A stretch of DNA of 64,000 bases from Puffinus mauretanicus (lineage: Eukaryota > Chordata > Aves > Procellariiformes > Procellariidae), in contig JAJKFH010000470.1 in the NCBI GenBank assembly GCA_023333565.1, positions 682,001 through 746,000 on the forward strand, given 5' to 3'. This document shows positions 10,560 to 25,500 of this stretch, piece after piece. Under the pieces are notes generated by a model that was not told where the DNA came from, made no database searches, and worked only from the letters and a program-made list of their open reading frames with translations. The position numbers were made by a program, and so were the translations under genes. Each line of letters starts with the position of its first letter. Within the stretch, counting starts at the first letter, position 1.

Positions 10560-13500
10560 CTGCAAAGAGAACTGATTAGCCTTAAGAAGACAAGTACAGG
10601 AGAGAAATTGCTTAACTGTCATTTATGGTTTTTTTTTTTCTTAATTTAGAGTCAAATCTACAGTTCTGAAAATGTATGCGTGTTTCCTCTGTGGAATTGT
10701 CCATGGGCCTAGGTGACAGCAAGGACAGTAGTCAGGGACGATTTACAGATGTGTTAAAGAGGTGGTTGGTGGAATTAGAAAAACCAAAAAGGATTCATGT
10801 ATTAAATTAAGTGCAGGGAAGTATTTTAATTTGAATTGGGATTAAGTTCTGAAAAGCTCTGTTTTCTTTTATCTTGTTTTCACCAAATTTCATAGAGATG
10901 GAGAGTTTGGGAAGAGAGAAACTCTAATTCAGGCTCTGTTTTTATTAAAGATATCGGTTGAGTTACTCCAGATTTATACCTCTGTAACTGTGAGTAGGGT
11001 ACAACTGTATGTGTGCGTAAGAGGCTTGAGGCAAGACATGGAGGTAGATGAACAAAAGCTACCCTTTTGCCCATCAGAGGTGCATTATGTATGTTCAAAT
11101 CCAAAGCAGGTGCACTTAATTCAAATGTGAATTTGTTGACCAAAACTCACACTGGCACTGAAATCACTGCTGTCTTTTGGCTACGGAAGGATCAATAACA
11201 TAATAAATAGTGGCATATGTGATAGAATGGATTGATGCTCCACTGTCCTGGACAGTTTATATTAGATCCAAGGAAAAAACTGTAGATTTTATACAGTGCT
11301 GACTGTTCACTTTGACCTAGTGTAAATTGCCATATAGCACAGCAATAATGAATCAAGCCCATGCAGGACAAGATAATGCTCTAGGTTGCATGGTGCCAGA
11401 GCTAAGGATTATTCTGCATTCATGGTCTGTAATACCGGGGAAAAATGAGTTCAGGGAGAGATGCTGAGAAAGAACACCACTGTGTAATGGAACAAATCAA
11501 AGCACCATCGTCTTTGGGTTTCTTTTCTTTTAACCTAATCTAATCAGAGTAAATTTATTCATTTTCTTAACTGTATAAAACTGCCAATTTTAAAAAAACA
11601 AATTATTATTACCAAAATGGTCATGGCAGTTGTTTAACGCAGCATCTGTTGCTTTTGTTTCTACTGTTTCATTTACTCGTTGCTTAAAGACAGCTCAGCA
11701 GAATGATGGTTTACATTTTTCTCCAAACTCCTTATTCTGTTAGCAAATTAGGTGTTACTGTTTAATTTGCTTCATCTTTATTTGCTGTGATCCATTTCTT
11801 TGATCAGTTTAATTTTCCAGCTGTTCAGAGAAGCAATAATGGTCAATGAGGTGGGTACTTATTTGTGTAATTCTGTGTTTTAAAGTGCTTGCCTAAAACA
11901 CTGAGAACACTGAGATATGTGAAAACAACTGTTAAATCAAACTGGACTATTGGCACTAAAATTTGCTCTACCAAAACAAAGCAAGAGGAGCATAAGAAAG
12001 AATTGCTCCAAAGCAGAGGAACAGTCAAAGCATGGAAAGAAAATGGCTGTAATATCAGAGAAACAGAAGGTGACAAATGGAGACTATGGAAAAGTCTGAC
12101 TTACATTCCGGACAAATTATTAGAAACTATGGTGAAGAATAGATAGATACTTGAGTGATGAGAAAGGGTCAATAGCTTTTGCTTAGTAACTCATATCTCA
12201 CCAATCCAATAAAACTCTGAACATGTGCACAATTAATACACAGGCATCCTTAGATTTCTGAAGAGCTTTTGACAAGGTTCTTTACCACAGATTCTGAAGA
12301 AACGAAGCTGTAATTGAGATAAAGACAAAGCTCCCTCCATATATCAATAGCAGATTGTTGGTGCAGACAGCAAATGAAGTAGTCAGCTTTCACTATGGAT
12401 GGATTTTACTACTTCTGGACATCATGTAGAAGTCAGTGATAGCACCTGTCCCTTCCAACCTGTTCATTAAATGGTCTGGAATAGTGAGGTGACAAAGTTG
12501 GCTGATGATGAGCAATTATTCTGGGTAGTTGAAAACAAAAAATGATTGTAAATATTGTAGAAGGATCTCAGGATATTGAGTCACAAATGATTGGTAAAAT
12601 TATTGTTAAAATACCTTGGCAGGTGTGGGAAAAAATTTACTCCTTTTATAAAATGACATACAAGAACTGTTATAATTAAAAGTGAGTTCAAAGATTTGGC
12701 TTGATGGACAAAGAAAAATTCTCTTACCACTCACAGCTTTTCTCCTCTGGATTCTAGCCTCAGGTGAGGGGGGAGGTGAAGGAAGACAATCTAGATGTGA
12801 AGAGGTTGAACTGATTTTCTTTTGAGAGTGTTCTGAAAGATCCACAAGCTTCGTTATGGGTAGGCCAGCTGCTGGCTGCTTGTATCTTGCATACTGCAGT
12901 GCTTCTGTGATCCATCTCATTTCCTTCCAGATCTCATCAATTTGCTGTAGAGGAAAAAATGGTGAAAAAGTTAAGTCTGTGTATTAATTTTACTGAAGTG
13001 TGTACTTTCTTCAAGTGCCCAAGTAGATGTGTAGTCACTGTTAACAGAGAAAAGCAGGATGCCCTGATGGGATACTTCAGATTTAGGTGGTCTGAACTGC
13101 CTTTGGTTAGGTGCTTGTTCTCCTCCACCACTGCAGAGGCTGCTTAGGGCCACCAGACTCTCAAATTATTTATCTTTATTACGAACCTGTAGTTAGGAGG
13201 GGTGAATCCAGGCCTAAACTCTGACATGGAAAGAAAATTAAAATTGTCTTTTGATGGAGTATAAAGTTTGATCAATTTTGTAGCACACTTGAAAGCTGGT
13301 TTCATTCTGTACTGGAATGAAAGCAAGACTTCTTGAGCATCCTTGCAAACCCAGGATTATGTTCAAAAACAGAGTGCTCAGATCAAACCTAGTTTTTAAC
13401 AGAAGAAGAATATACATATGAGGAGGGTTGAAGCAAAGCTGTGAGTCAAACTGCGGGTTTTCTCCCTCATCATAATTTTGGTCTGCATGCATTTTAATAG

Positions 13501-16500
13501 TATAAATCTACACTAAGACAGTTCTAACACATGCCTGTTGATGGCAATAAGAGACAAGTGCCTAAATCATTTGCAGGATATAGCTTTAAGTATCTATGCA
13601 GAGAGGAAAGATGCTGTTTAATGTGGGTCTTGAGAGTCTTTTGGTAATGGAACACTTTTAACATCTTCAAGCAATTCAAGATCTTTGATGCTGAGTAAAT
13701 GTTGCTGCAACCAGCGAATGACAGTAGCTGTGAGTATAATACCCTTCTGCTGCAGTATCCTTTCTAGAACTGCCCTTGTGCTTCTCTTTCAGCAGAAGAT
13801 TCTGCATTTAAAGAAGTGAGCCTTCATATTAATATTGCAGTGTTTAAGGGAAATTGCTTTGCAGTTACACAAGCTACATTTTGCAAGAATGTAAAGGGCA
13901 TAGAACCCTGGGTCAGTAAAAGGATAGCAAAAGTGAGTGTTATTTTGTGCGGTATTATCAAATAGGGAAGTAACAGAGGGATCAGTGAAAAGGAGACTGC
14001 AGATTGATATATTCCAAGGGTAGTTCCCCAGCACATGCTCTTAGCTGGAGATACTTCTTCACAAAATGCACATTCAAAGTGTGGAATTTATTGCCAAAGG
14101 ATACTGTGGATGCCAGATTAGCTAGGGTAGTTCTTGATGAGCCATGTTGGAGACAGGATAGTTGGATAGATGGATCTCTGTTTTGACCTGGTATGGCCAT
14201 TTTTATGTAAAGGTGAAATCCTGACTCCAGTGATGTCAGTGCAAGCCTTGCCACTGAGTTAATTTGAACTAAGAATATACACTGATAAGAATAGCAAATG
14301 GTTCAGAGATTAATTCATAATCCTACATCATTTCAAGACTTCAGTGTAACTCCATGAAGAGAATAACAGTTAGCAAATGTCTCGCCTATTTGATTTTGGA
14401 GATTTTATATTTCCTTTCTGTGATCCTCCCTCAAACCCAAACAAAAATCATATTGTGTGCAGTTTAATAAAATGCAAATCCTGTCGATTTTGTCCCTGAT
14501 GCCATTCTGCAGTGTCTCCTGGGATAATGGACCAGTCGTTAATGAACTGCGGTTCTTTTACAATTTAGGAACATTTGAAGCATTATGCTATATAAATTTT
14601 AACTTCAGTTTTAGTTTCAGTGTCTGCAGATTTCTTTTCTTGCTGTGTAACATTCTGGTAAAGACTCCAAGTACCTTATCTGCTGTTGTTTTTTTTTTTT
14701 TAGTTTTTACTTTTCAGTTGCCCTCTGACTCCTTTTCAGAACTGCATTTATATAGACTCCCTTGCTCTTTACAATGTTTGGTTTGTGTAGTGACTTCAAC
14801 ACTGTCTTAGATCTAGGATCACACAAATGCTCTTGCGGTTTTGTGGTCACCACTGAAGATTGCGGTATGTGGTGGGCTGAGATATTTTTGCCAATAGGTG
14901 GAATACAGCTGGTTTTCATTTGAGAGGAAACCTGACAAGGCTAATACACTGTCACAATAATTCAGCACAAAACACTGAGGTTTAAAATGTTCTCCCATAT
15001 TTTCCCAGCGTATATATGTGACTCAAACACTTTGGAGAAGAGGAACTCAGAACTGTCTATACAGTGCATGCGTATTAATACACATATACTTGTTTTTGAT
15101 GTGAAGGATAAAAATTTTCCAAATTCTCCTGCACGCTGGGAAAAAGCTAAATTTTCTGAGTGTGAGAATGCGAACGAGAAGGAAGGAGATGACTGAGCGG
15201 TGAAAGTACAATGGAACATTCCTCTCTGCCCCCCTGCAGGTTGCCAAAAGCTCCAAAGTGGACAAGGCAAAGGGGATCTGAATTCAGAGCAAAGAGGAAC
15301 AGAAATATTATCATCTTGTTCATAATTATGGAGGGCCAATCATATTATTAATGGGAAAAGTGGTTGTCTTGGCCCCTATTCCAACAGAAGGTTGCTTGAA
15401 TATTAAGAATATAGAGCTGTAAACTTATCTGCACCTCACTTGTAGAACGGCAGATTCATAGATGCACTCTGCAAAGGTCGTGAGTTTTATCTATAAATAA
15501 CCAATTGCCAAAATGGTTTGCAAAAGGACAGGTCTTGCCATGCTGCACAATGGGGTGTAGTTTGAAGATCCCTGAGTTGAGTAGGTAAAGTCCTGATCTG
15601 GGAACAGTACAGGAAAATCAGTGTGAGAGACAGAGAATAAGCAAGATAGACAAGTATGATGCATTTGTGATCCTTCTGCATTGGGGGACTGAAGCAGTAT
15701 CACTGCATGGTGCTGGACAGACTTGCAGATGCTTTTGGGGCTAGCTTCCCATCTTAAAGACAGAGCTGCTTTCTTCACTGTGATATTGTTGATGAAGATT
15801 GTCTCCACACCTAGCCTGAATTTTCATTTTAATTTTTTTAATTGGCAATTTATCATGGTGAAAAATGTCCTCAATTCACAAAGACAGAGAAAAACTATTA
15901 ACCGAATGAATGCCCAAGCATGGTACTAGCTTACCTCACATTAGATGGGGGTGAGTTTTACAAGCAGACTGACACATTTCTTTATAACAGTCTAGTATAA
16001 CTGTCATTTGATTTTACCAATAAAAATCCTTGTATAAAAGCAACAACTAAGGAAATCATGTTCTGGGTTTGAATTTCATAAAAACAGAATTGCACTTTTG
16101 ATACAACTGCTCTTTTTATGATGTCTGTGAATAATTCTCCATTTAGATTTCAAATTACAGCCCTATGCAATTTTTAAGAAAGCCACCTTAAAATCTCCTT
16201 GGAATAGTCAGAAACAGACTATTACCTGTATGTAGTCTATAACTTGCTGGTGTCTTTGTTTGGCTGCAGCGACTTCACTGTCTGAAATTGCTTCCCTTAG
16301 GGATTGCTGGGTTTTCAGAGAGTCCAGCTCTATGACAGCAGAAAGGCGGCAATACAGGCTTATAAATTTTTCCTTGTAACAGCAAAAATGAACTGTGAAA
16401 AGACCAAGTGCAAAGGAAACATTGTTATATTCTGGTTATGAAATATGAAATCCTTAGCTTTCAGAACACAAATTTTATTGAATATAATTACTAACTCTCT

Positions 16501-19500
16501 GGATGGGTTACTTTAAGCTAGAAATAAATAATACAGGCTCCTCTCATTTACATTATAAATAATACTCTCCTCTCATTTACACTGGATTTACTCTGTAACT
16601 TCACTGATTTCAAAAGAGTAATTTCTAATTTATATCTAAGTGATGGGATAATCAGGTCCTTAGTATGCAACTCCACAGGCTATCTTGCCCTTGATAGCTT
16701 TAATCAGAAAGGCTGTTTCTGAGGCTTTTATAGTTCATCATTTCTTTTATCAAGAAAGTAGTGTCATGACTGGAAAATGGAACTCATCTTTTATTTTTTT
16801 TAATTGAGTGTTTCAGAAAAAAAGTATCATTTTGAAGGATGATAACTTTCTCTTGGGCTAGACTAGCTTAAATCAGTAACTTAAATGTAAATGACTCAGC
16901 AATAAAGCATTTCAGTGATATTACAGTTTGGATGAAAAAATTAAAACTCTTTTAAGTGTTATCACACATCATCCTCTGAACTCTTATGCAGAAGGGTAAC
17001 ACAGAAAGTTCAGACATGACCTCTTGCTTTTTGTAATTTGACTTTGGAGTAGCACCGAGCTATCCGAGCTACCTCTAGAAGAGGTAACTAGATAACAGAG
17101 ACAGAACAGCTACAGTGCCATGGAGCTTCACAAACGTTAGTTTACCTGGCCTCTTAAAGCTATATTATTCCAGAACTTGCAGTTGCTCAGGCAAAACTTA
17201 CCAGTTATCTCTGTGAACTGCAGTACAGACATACGGAAACTTGCTGAGGGAGAAGAATACTTCCCCATTCATTGGTGCTTCAATAAATGCAAGCATACAG
17301 CGTGATCTTGTTATAGCAGCAAATGCCAGCTGGCTTACTACTGCTGCTTTTCTGGATTGTGGCATGATATTTTTCAGGGTGTTTCAAGTGTAAACTGCAT
17401 ATATTCTTCTTATCATAAATATTAAAAAAGAAATAAAAACAGTGACATGTCTATTTATCCTTTGCAAACAACATGATAATTGAGAAGAATTTCTCAAACT
17501 AAGAAATCCAATCACAGAAACATCATTAGCATAACAATAAAGGCCTAATCTGAACATAGAAGTCACAAAAAAAAAGAGTGAAAGAAAGAATTCTACCTTC
17601 TGGTTTCCCAATGATGCCTAGATATTGCAGGGATCTAGTCTGAATAGTGTGTGGTCTTACAGTATATATGCCATATGTGGTGGACTCTTGAGTGAATTAC
17701 AGCCGCGGTTTCAGCTTCAGTGCTGAAGTTTCTAGCCTTTGTGGTTTTAAGTCAGACCCTTTAATGTTACTTTAACAAATGTTACTTCAACATAGTCTTT
17801 TGTGGTTATGCAATTATATAGTTGGTAGCCACCAGCTAATGGGGAATGGAAGCTTCTAATATTTGAGATGTGAATCACAGTCACTTTATAGAACATCAGG
17901 GATACATATATAATAAGTCATATAGAAATGTCATCTGCCTTTGGCCAGATGATTGCTTACTTAAAAAAAATACTCAAAAGTAACATTCAGCTTTCCATAC
18001 TGTTCACTCCATGAACTGCTTTCCCACTGCAGCAACATTGCTAAACAGAGAGATCTGCACCCAGAATGCCATTTGAGAGGTTACTCTGTTGCATGTTTAT
18101 CTGTACCACATCATCCCAGTCAGTGTCTGTTGCTTTGTCAGCCTGATGCAAACTATGTCCCAGAAGTGAGAATGACTCCTGCCCTCGGCCTGTGTACCAC
18201 ATAATGAAAGTTAAATAGTCTGCAAAACCTCTAGTGTGGAGATTAATTTCACCGGAGATGAATATGCTTCATACATTAATTTGCACAGTGAATGTAGCAG
18301 TCACCTCTCATACGGGGAAATTATATGCTCAATACACAGAGTCTAACTGTAGACTTCAGGGTTGCGTGTCAAGAAGATAGTAAGTATGGCTTTAGACACT
18401 ACAGCCATGGCCATATGACCCAAAGCACTGAACTAACTCTTCTAGTTCAATTACATTAGTTTTCTTTTGAAGGGGTAATTTCTCCTTGGCAGACTACATC
18501 AGCTCATGTATTGTCTGTCTGTAGCACTCATAATTTTATGGCAGCTTAGCTGTCATCTGTCCTCCCACAACCAGCATAAAAACCCAAAGTAGTCACAGGC
18601 ACCACTTTGTGTCCTCTGGCTGATGAGGCATAAACAATATCATATATTCCTGCCTGATCCAAATGAAACATGTTGCGGGATGATGGTAGGTCATGGATCT
18701 ACTGTGACTGTGGAAACATGGTCTTGGTAAGACCCTCCATTAACATCTAATCATCGTTCTCCTACATTAGTGACTCTAACAGCACTTAGCAATGATATAT
18801 AGGAAATAGGATGGTAATGGTGTCACATGAACACCTGAGAGAGATATCACTGAGGACACAGTTGCCACTAGAGACCTATTCTGTAGTGGCTCCTTGTGTA
18901 CTCCATCAGTTTTGGTTCCTATCTTTGTCTCTTCTCCAAGGCAGAGGAAAGAAAGATACCCAGTTTTACAGGCCAGAAGGAAACAGAGGAGACTAATGTG
19001 TAAGGCTCAGCAGTCCCCATACTTATAATATTCTTTCTAAAAAGAACTATTAAGTCTTTATGAGCTGCTTTTATGTGGAACCTTTCTTTTCTTTGTGGAC
19101 CAAAGAAGAAGAAATGAGAAATAGAGGACTTTGAAGCTAAAGCATCTTATGCCTTCTGTGAGACAGCTGGAAAACTCTGGATTAGGGAATTCTTACCCAG
19201 TCAGCAATGCAGTGGAACAAGAGGGCTGAATCTGCTACAGCACAGGATGTACTCCCTAAAAAAATAGATTCAAGTCCAGTGCTTTGGCATTTTTCACAAT
19301 AACAGGCTTTTCCTGCACCATAGTAGTAGGACTGTCTCTCCTGCATTTTTCCAGGAATCAGAAGGAAAAAGATGACCCTCCCATGGGAAACTCCACTCAG
19401 ACCTTTCACAAAGTTGTGAGGGAGTCAGACCTTGAGTAGGACTATCTGCAATCAGGAACTGCAAAAATTGTCCTCTACAAAACTGGTCATTATTCTTGTG

Positions 19501-22500
19501 ACAATTTAGAGGGATGTGTTTTTGCACCTCCTTTCACTTGCTGTGTTGTGTGTAATTTTTTGTTTCTGTTTTTAAAGAACATCATCTTCCAAATAAGCTT
19601 ATAGACACATACTGGATAACTGTGGGCTTTGCTCTATGCTTTGCATTTCAATAACGATTGCTACAGTATATGCTTTAACCGCTCTGCTCCCTCTATAACT
19701 TGTACACAGTTATAGGTAGTGTTGTTGCCAAAGCCATCATGTGATTTATTGACTCTCCACTGGGACAAGGGGGAAAACAGATACAACTTTGTGATTTTAT
19801 TATAAGGAGACTGGGTTAATATTTCTAGGTGAAGCAAGCTACTATACCGAGTTCAAACATCTGAAGAGGGAGGTTAAGAAATCCTGAGTGTGGGGTGTAA
19901 GGATTATTCTGTCCTGGGGCAGTGCAGACGTCGTCTGAGGCGGGGAGCAGGAGAAGAAAGGAGACATTGTGACCCAGTTCCAACACCTCCTGTGTATACA
20001 GACGGAAGTGCTTAGCCTGTAGAGGGACACGCGCGGGGGAAGAAATAGGAGAGAATTACAACATGGCACTTATATAAACAACACCCCAAATGATATAAAA
20101 CATTAAAGAAAATTTGCACAACATCAAGCTCGGAATTTTTATAAAACATAAATATTTGGGGGGGGCCCTAAATGTGGGTTCATGTCACTACATAAAATAA
20201 AGATTTAAAGCTGCAATGTTCCACATTAAAACAACACACACAGGCACAACCCCCCTGAAAACAACATTTATGTTTCTTATTAGGCAGAAAATGATCACAT
20301 GCCATGTGCTTTTCAAGATTATGATTGCATAATTATGTGAAAACATGAAAATGGATTCAATTAAAAACCTTTAAGATTCAATTTAGGGTTGGTTAAGAGA
20401 AATATGCAGCTCTCCCTCAACACAGCACTGAAAAGGTTTAACAAGTGCTGCAGCAAGGGAAAATGGCACACACAGGAGTTGGCCTGAGGCTGCTGTAGAG
20501 CTGCTGTGTGCAGCACTGCCTTTTACCCTGGGCATGCACCAGTGTAACTCTCCATGATTCTGTTTACCACAAAAATAATAAAAATACATAAATAAATCTG
20601 TTGAATTAAAAATTCAATTCATTAACATAGAAGTTGGGTCCTGAGTCATCAAAACATTTACAACTGTGTTTAACTGCAAGGTCATGTTTATGTCTCTCTC
20701 TCATGCACAATAGATGAGCTTAAACACTTGGCTGAACTGCAGCCTAAGGAACATATTGCACATTGATTTAGATATTTTAGTCCCTAGCTCAAAAAAAAAA
20801 AAAAAAAAAAAGGTGCACAAAAGCTATAACCTCCAAGAGAATACACTGGCATAGAGACCTGTACAGAGCCCTATTGAATTAGAGTGACTGACCACAAGGC
20901 AGCACACCATTTATCTTAATTTTGGATTTACTTGAGTCTTACTTGGCTCTTCCCAGGCTAGAAGGTGCAGCACTGATGGATTCCTTTTTAAAAGCAAAGC
21001 CTAAACCTTTCAAAATCAAGAAATGTAGAACCAGATTAATTTATTTTAAGGCCACATCTTTCTAGCTGCACAAACAGACCTTGAAGTGAATATAAAGATG
21101 ATTTACTTTTACTTGAAGCCCTCTTTACCCTTGTAGACCAAAATAAAATGGAATTCGTGTAAACAAGAAACAAACTCCTTAGCTTATTTTTTCATGGATC
21201 TTTCACATCATAGATTATCCTTCCTTACTTCTTTATTTATTCACATATGCATTTCTTGTACCCAACTGTAAAGCCAGAAGCCAGATACCTCTCCTCACCC
21301 ACAGCAATCTGGAGGCCTGGAACTATGTGTTTTAGAAGTGCTACGTTTATCTGTGTGTAAAAGAATAGCAAAATGCTGTATCTTCAGCAGTCCTTTCATA
21401 CACCCTCACTATTACCTCCAAAAGAACAGTCAATTGCTCTGCTTGCCTGGAAAAATACCTGTTTTTCTTTGCCAGCTGGGTAAAGGTGCTCACAACTACT
21501 AGTTTTGCAAAAGTGCTTATTTGCACCTGCCTGAAGTTGCACAAATATGCTAACAGATGGAAAAATAGGAGCTAATTGAAAATTTGTCTCTTAATCCTTA
21601 TATGTTCAAATATCCAGGAAAATAACTTTTATTGAAGATGTTCCCCACACACACAGCTAGAATAATTGAATACAAAACTTCCCTGCTTTTCTTTTCTTGC
21701 AACCATAGCATTTAATCCCTTCTTGCAAGTTACACAGTTTGTAGCGTTTAGTTGCGTTCTTAAGAATCAGTTTTTAAAAAGGTGATAAATACCACAAAAG
21801 AAAATACCTGATGCAGAGGTAGATTGATCTGTTTAAGGAGAGCTTTCACTGCCATCTGGAGCTCATACAAGAACAATTGAGTAGGGCAGTCTGAAGTATG
21901 ATCCATACTTTCCACAGATTCTGAGCCAGAAAGTGTTTGGATCCATTCCCACTCATCTCTGTATGTTGAGTCAAGTTAAAATTAGAAATAAAACAAAAGT
22001 TCAGTGCACAAGCAGGAATTCAGTGTATGTGCATTTGGGATCTGTTGATAGTTTAATCCTCATATAGCAAAACATTCTAAACTTGTGCAATCCTGATTGT
22101 TTGTGGTTAAAAATCTAACTTTGAAAAGTTTAATTTTTCTAGCACGTGTACATCAGGCTGAACATTCCTTGCAAACCTCTGAAAGTCCAACTGCCTTTGA
22201 AATATTTCACTAAGGCTTCTCACTCCAGGTTTTCTTTTTCACATACTTCATTCCCTATCTACCACAATATTTTAACAAGCATGCATTGGAAATGACAACA
22301 GTGACAATTAGCAGGAAGTTTAATTTCTGTACTCGCTGGAGCCAAAGAACTTCCTGGTTTGCTCGACATATATCCATTCTAGACATGATAAACATGGGAA
22401 TCATCTTTCTGGATCAAATCCTTAATTCACCCTGCCCAGTATTCAGTCTGAAAAGCAGCCAGCACCAAACATTCAAGAAAAAAAAAAGTACAGGAAACCC

Positions 22501-25500
22501 CACTACAAGATGACTAATAGATGTGGTACAATTTGCTCCTAAATAAAGATCTGATCTTATACTTCAAGAGTCAGAGATTGTTATAAACCCCGAAGCATTA
22601 GGCTTCATATTCCTTCCAAAATTTTTGTTAGTATCCAGCTCCTCTTTCCTCATGCAAAATTAGCAGCTGGTAGCTGAAATGATGGAGGATTAAAAAGCTC
22701 CAGAAAAAAGCCAATAAAACGTGTTGCCCACTAGGCAAGGACTAGGAAGTGCAAATAAGTGCACTTGCCCAATAGATAAGGGAAGCAATGGACAAAGGGG
22801 AAAGTGGCTTTCCCAGAGCACAGCAGTTCAATGGCTGATAGCATTTGTCTGAATACGTGTTTTCAATTGCTGTATGTTTGCTGTGGATTAGAGCAAGAAA
22901 CCAGATACTGCACAAGAGAATATACAGAAAAATCACCAACACCAACACTCCACGGTCAGTGAAAATCAATACGAAGGATGACATTGAATTCACTGGAGGC
23001 TGAATCAGGGCTGCAGGCTATGATCTTCCTAACAGATATGTGGAAGATCATTACCACCGTGCAGAATTTGAGTGACCACAGAATACTGTCCTTAGAAACC
23101 AATGGGCTCATATGTACGTGTTCTGGATAGGCCTTCAGATTGCTGGAAACACCCAGGACCACCTGTTTAGTTCAGCGCCGATCTCTGTGATGGTACACAC
23201 CTGAGCCGAACTTTGCTGGCAGCTACAATTTTGCAATGGCAAAATTGCCTTAGCATTTAAATTTGATCAGTTGTTTCAAACTTAAAACAAATGTTCTCTC
23301 TCTACATAGGTGTGTGTAAATATGTATATATTCACTTACTTGGAGACATTGCTGTTGTCTCGGATTTTAACATGACACAGGACATTAGGCAACTTCTGCA
23401 ACACAAGCACTTTGATTTGATCCACAGAACTGCAGAGTTTAAGGTAACCCAGATACAAGCCGGGAGGGAGGCGTTGCTGACTTCGTTTGTGATAGGAAAG
23501 TATGTCCTGTTTTAAGAGAAACAGTCCTACATAAAAATCTCATTTTTTTTCCACATAAGCGGAAGAGTTTGGGATCAAAAAGCAACAAATGTTTTTACAG
23601 CCGTCTTTTTGTTTCAACAGTGTTCCCAATTCACAAAGCATTTAAGCACATGCTTAAGCATATAAATAATCTCTGGTAGTTTGGATGCACTTGGACAACT
23701 TTTTACTTAAAGCCATACACAGGTTCTCTAAGTTCTCCACGTCATGCAGGAATTGGCTCTAAAAAACTGAGGTTTCAATCTTCCACAACTGTAGTATTTA
23801 AACTAGCTTAAATAACACCCACTTCTGCCCTCCTGTCTGATCATTTCAGCAGTGAGCTGGGTCAGGGAACTGATTCAGCTGAAAAACAACTCAGGAAAAG
23901 GAGCAGTCATTTTTCAGCCAGAGTAGTTCCCTGGTTCACGTTTGGTGCATAGCTACAGAGATGGAGCAGAGCAGCATTGGGAAGAAGCTATCACCTGGGC
24001 TGCATAAGCCAGTACTGTCACCAAAGAAATGCATGTAGAGTCACAGCCTACATCTCTTGAAAACCTCTTCTGTATCACCTGCTGTCAACAGGAAGATCTC
24101 TATAAGTGTGGGGGGTTGGTGGTTTGCAAAGTTTAATTAATGGCTGTGTTTTCTGAACAAATATCTTTATCAACAAATAGAGCTTAGAAGGCATTAATAA
24201 TGATGGTGTATTTGCTGAAGCCAGGAAACATTTGTAAGCCTATGTATAACAGTCCCCCAAAACTACCCTAAAAATGATGTCTGCTGCCATCCTGAGAAAT
24301 GTGTGCTTCTGCAATGGGTGAGGATTAAGACACCTGGCCTTATGCCTTTAGTCTTGGAACCATCAAATTATCTGCCAGTGCTATGCTTGGCTCTGACCAG
24401 TGCAATTAGACCCTCATTTTCACAAGCACTTCATGAACAAAATACCCATTCGATGATTAAACAAGTAATACAAGAAAGGGTGGGCATTAGATAGGAATGT
24501 GTAAACCATTAGGGGAACATTTTTTCCACTAGGATCTCTGTGGAAATCTGATCAGGCCTGTATTTTGGGTTTCCTAATATAAAACTTTTGCCCAGATTGA
24601 CATTTTTCTATACCTTTAACACATTTTAATACATTAAATCTAACATAGATCAGGTAAGTTTTATTGTCTTTTGGAAATTTTTTAACATTTCTAAAACCTG
24701 GTGATGTATATTTTGATTGCCTGTCAGTTTCCGGTACAAAAAAGCACAGTCTCTGCCCAAGAAAGTGCCTCTAATTCAAAAATTAACCACAGCAGTCATC
24801 GTCTAGCTGAGGTTACTAAGGAAGGGACTAAGACAATGATTTGTCTTGTAGTATTTTGGGTAACTGTGCAACTGAGTTTTAGAGAGATTGGCTACTGACA
24901 TTTTGTGAGAAATAGGTTGCTGTTATCTACATAAAACAATCTTTATGTGAACTATCTATGTTTAACATGAGTTTACAGATACCCTGATACTTGAAGGGCT
25001 GAAAGCCCATGGCTCTCAACGATGTTAACTGAACTGACTATGCAAAGCAACTTCTAAGATCAGTCCTTACCTTGGTGTTTTTCTAATTGTAAAGTCTAAG
25101 GTCATGTTATGCAGAAATTAAAGGAGGGTTATGGTCAGTAAAGAATTCTTTAGCAACTATACCAGGCTCCAAGGAACTCTGAACCCCACAGAACAAGTTT
25201 ATTAAGTAGAACAGTGAAGTTTTAAATCTAGATTTAGTGTTCAAGGTTGGATGGAAAAATCTTATGGAGTGTAGAAATTGCAAGTGTCTGTATAGGTGCT
25301 TAAGAACATCCCAGAGAATTTTAAAGGTTTTTATATCCTTTGCTACAGAATTCTATAGCATGGTTTCCCGAAACTGATAGAAACTGTACTATTCTCAGCT
25401 AGGACTTTGAAGTAATTTCTTTAGAATCTCATGGATATTTTACATATTAAGGATCTGATCCCAGACCCACTGGAAGTAATATAAGTCTTTGCTTTCAATG

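Larger units (their letters stand above)
16393..19847 (-). other. Intron W12-W13
   Basis: GT-AG intron of 3455 nt. It holds a 31-bp-offset tandem duplication (16526-16587), an F-type fold-back copy (about 16572-16663), and otherwise unique AT-rich DNA with no recognised element. Confidence 0.85.

Noticed and set aside
14457..14810. 117-codon hydrophobic plus-strand ORF
   Set aside because: The Phe/Leu runs come from T-rich intronic tracts; no start context, conservation cue or neighbouring exon.
20791..20811. A21 tract as the tail of a processed pseudogene or SINE
   Set aside because: No gene-like or SINE-like body precedes it on the plus strand and no flanking duplication is apparent.
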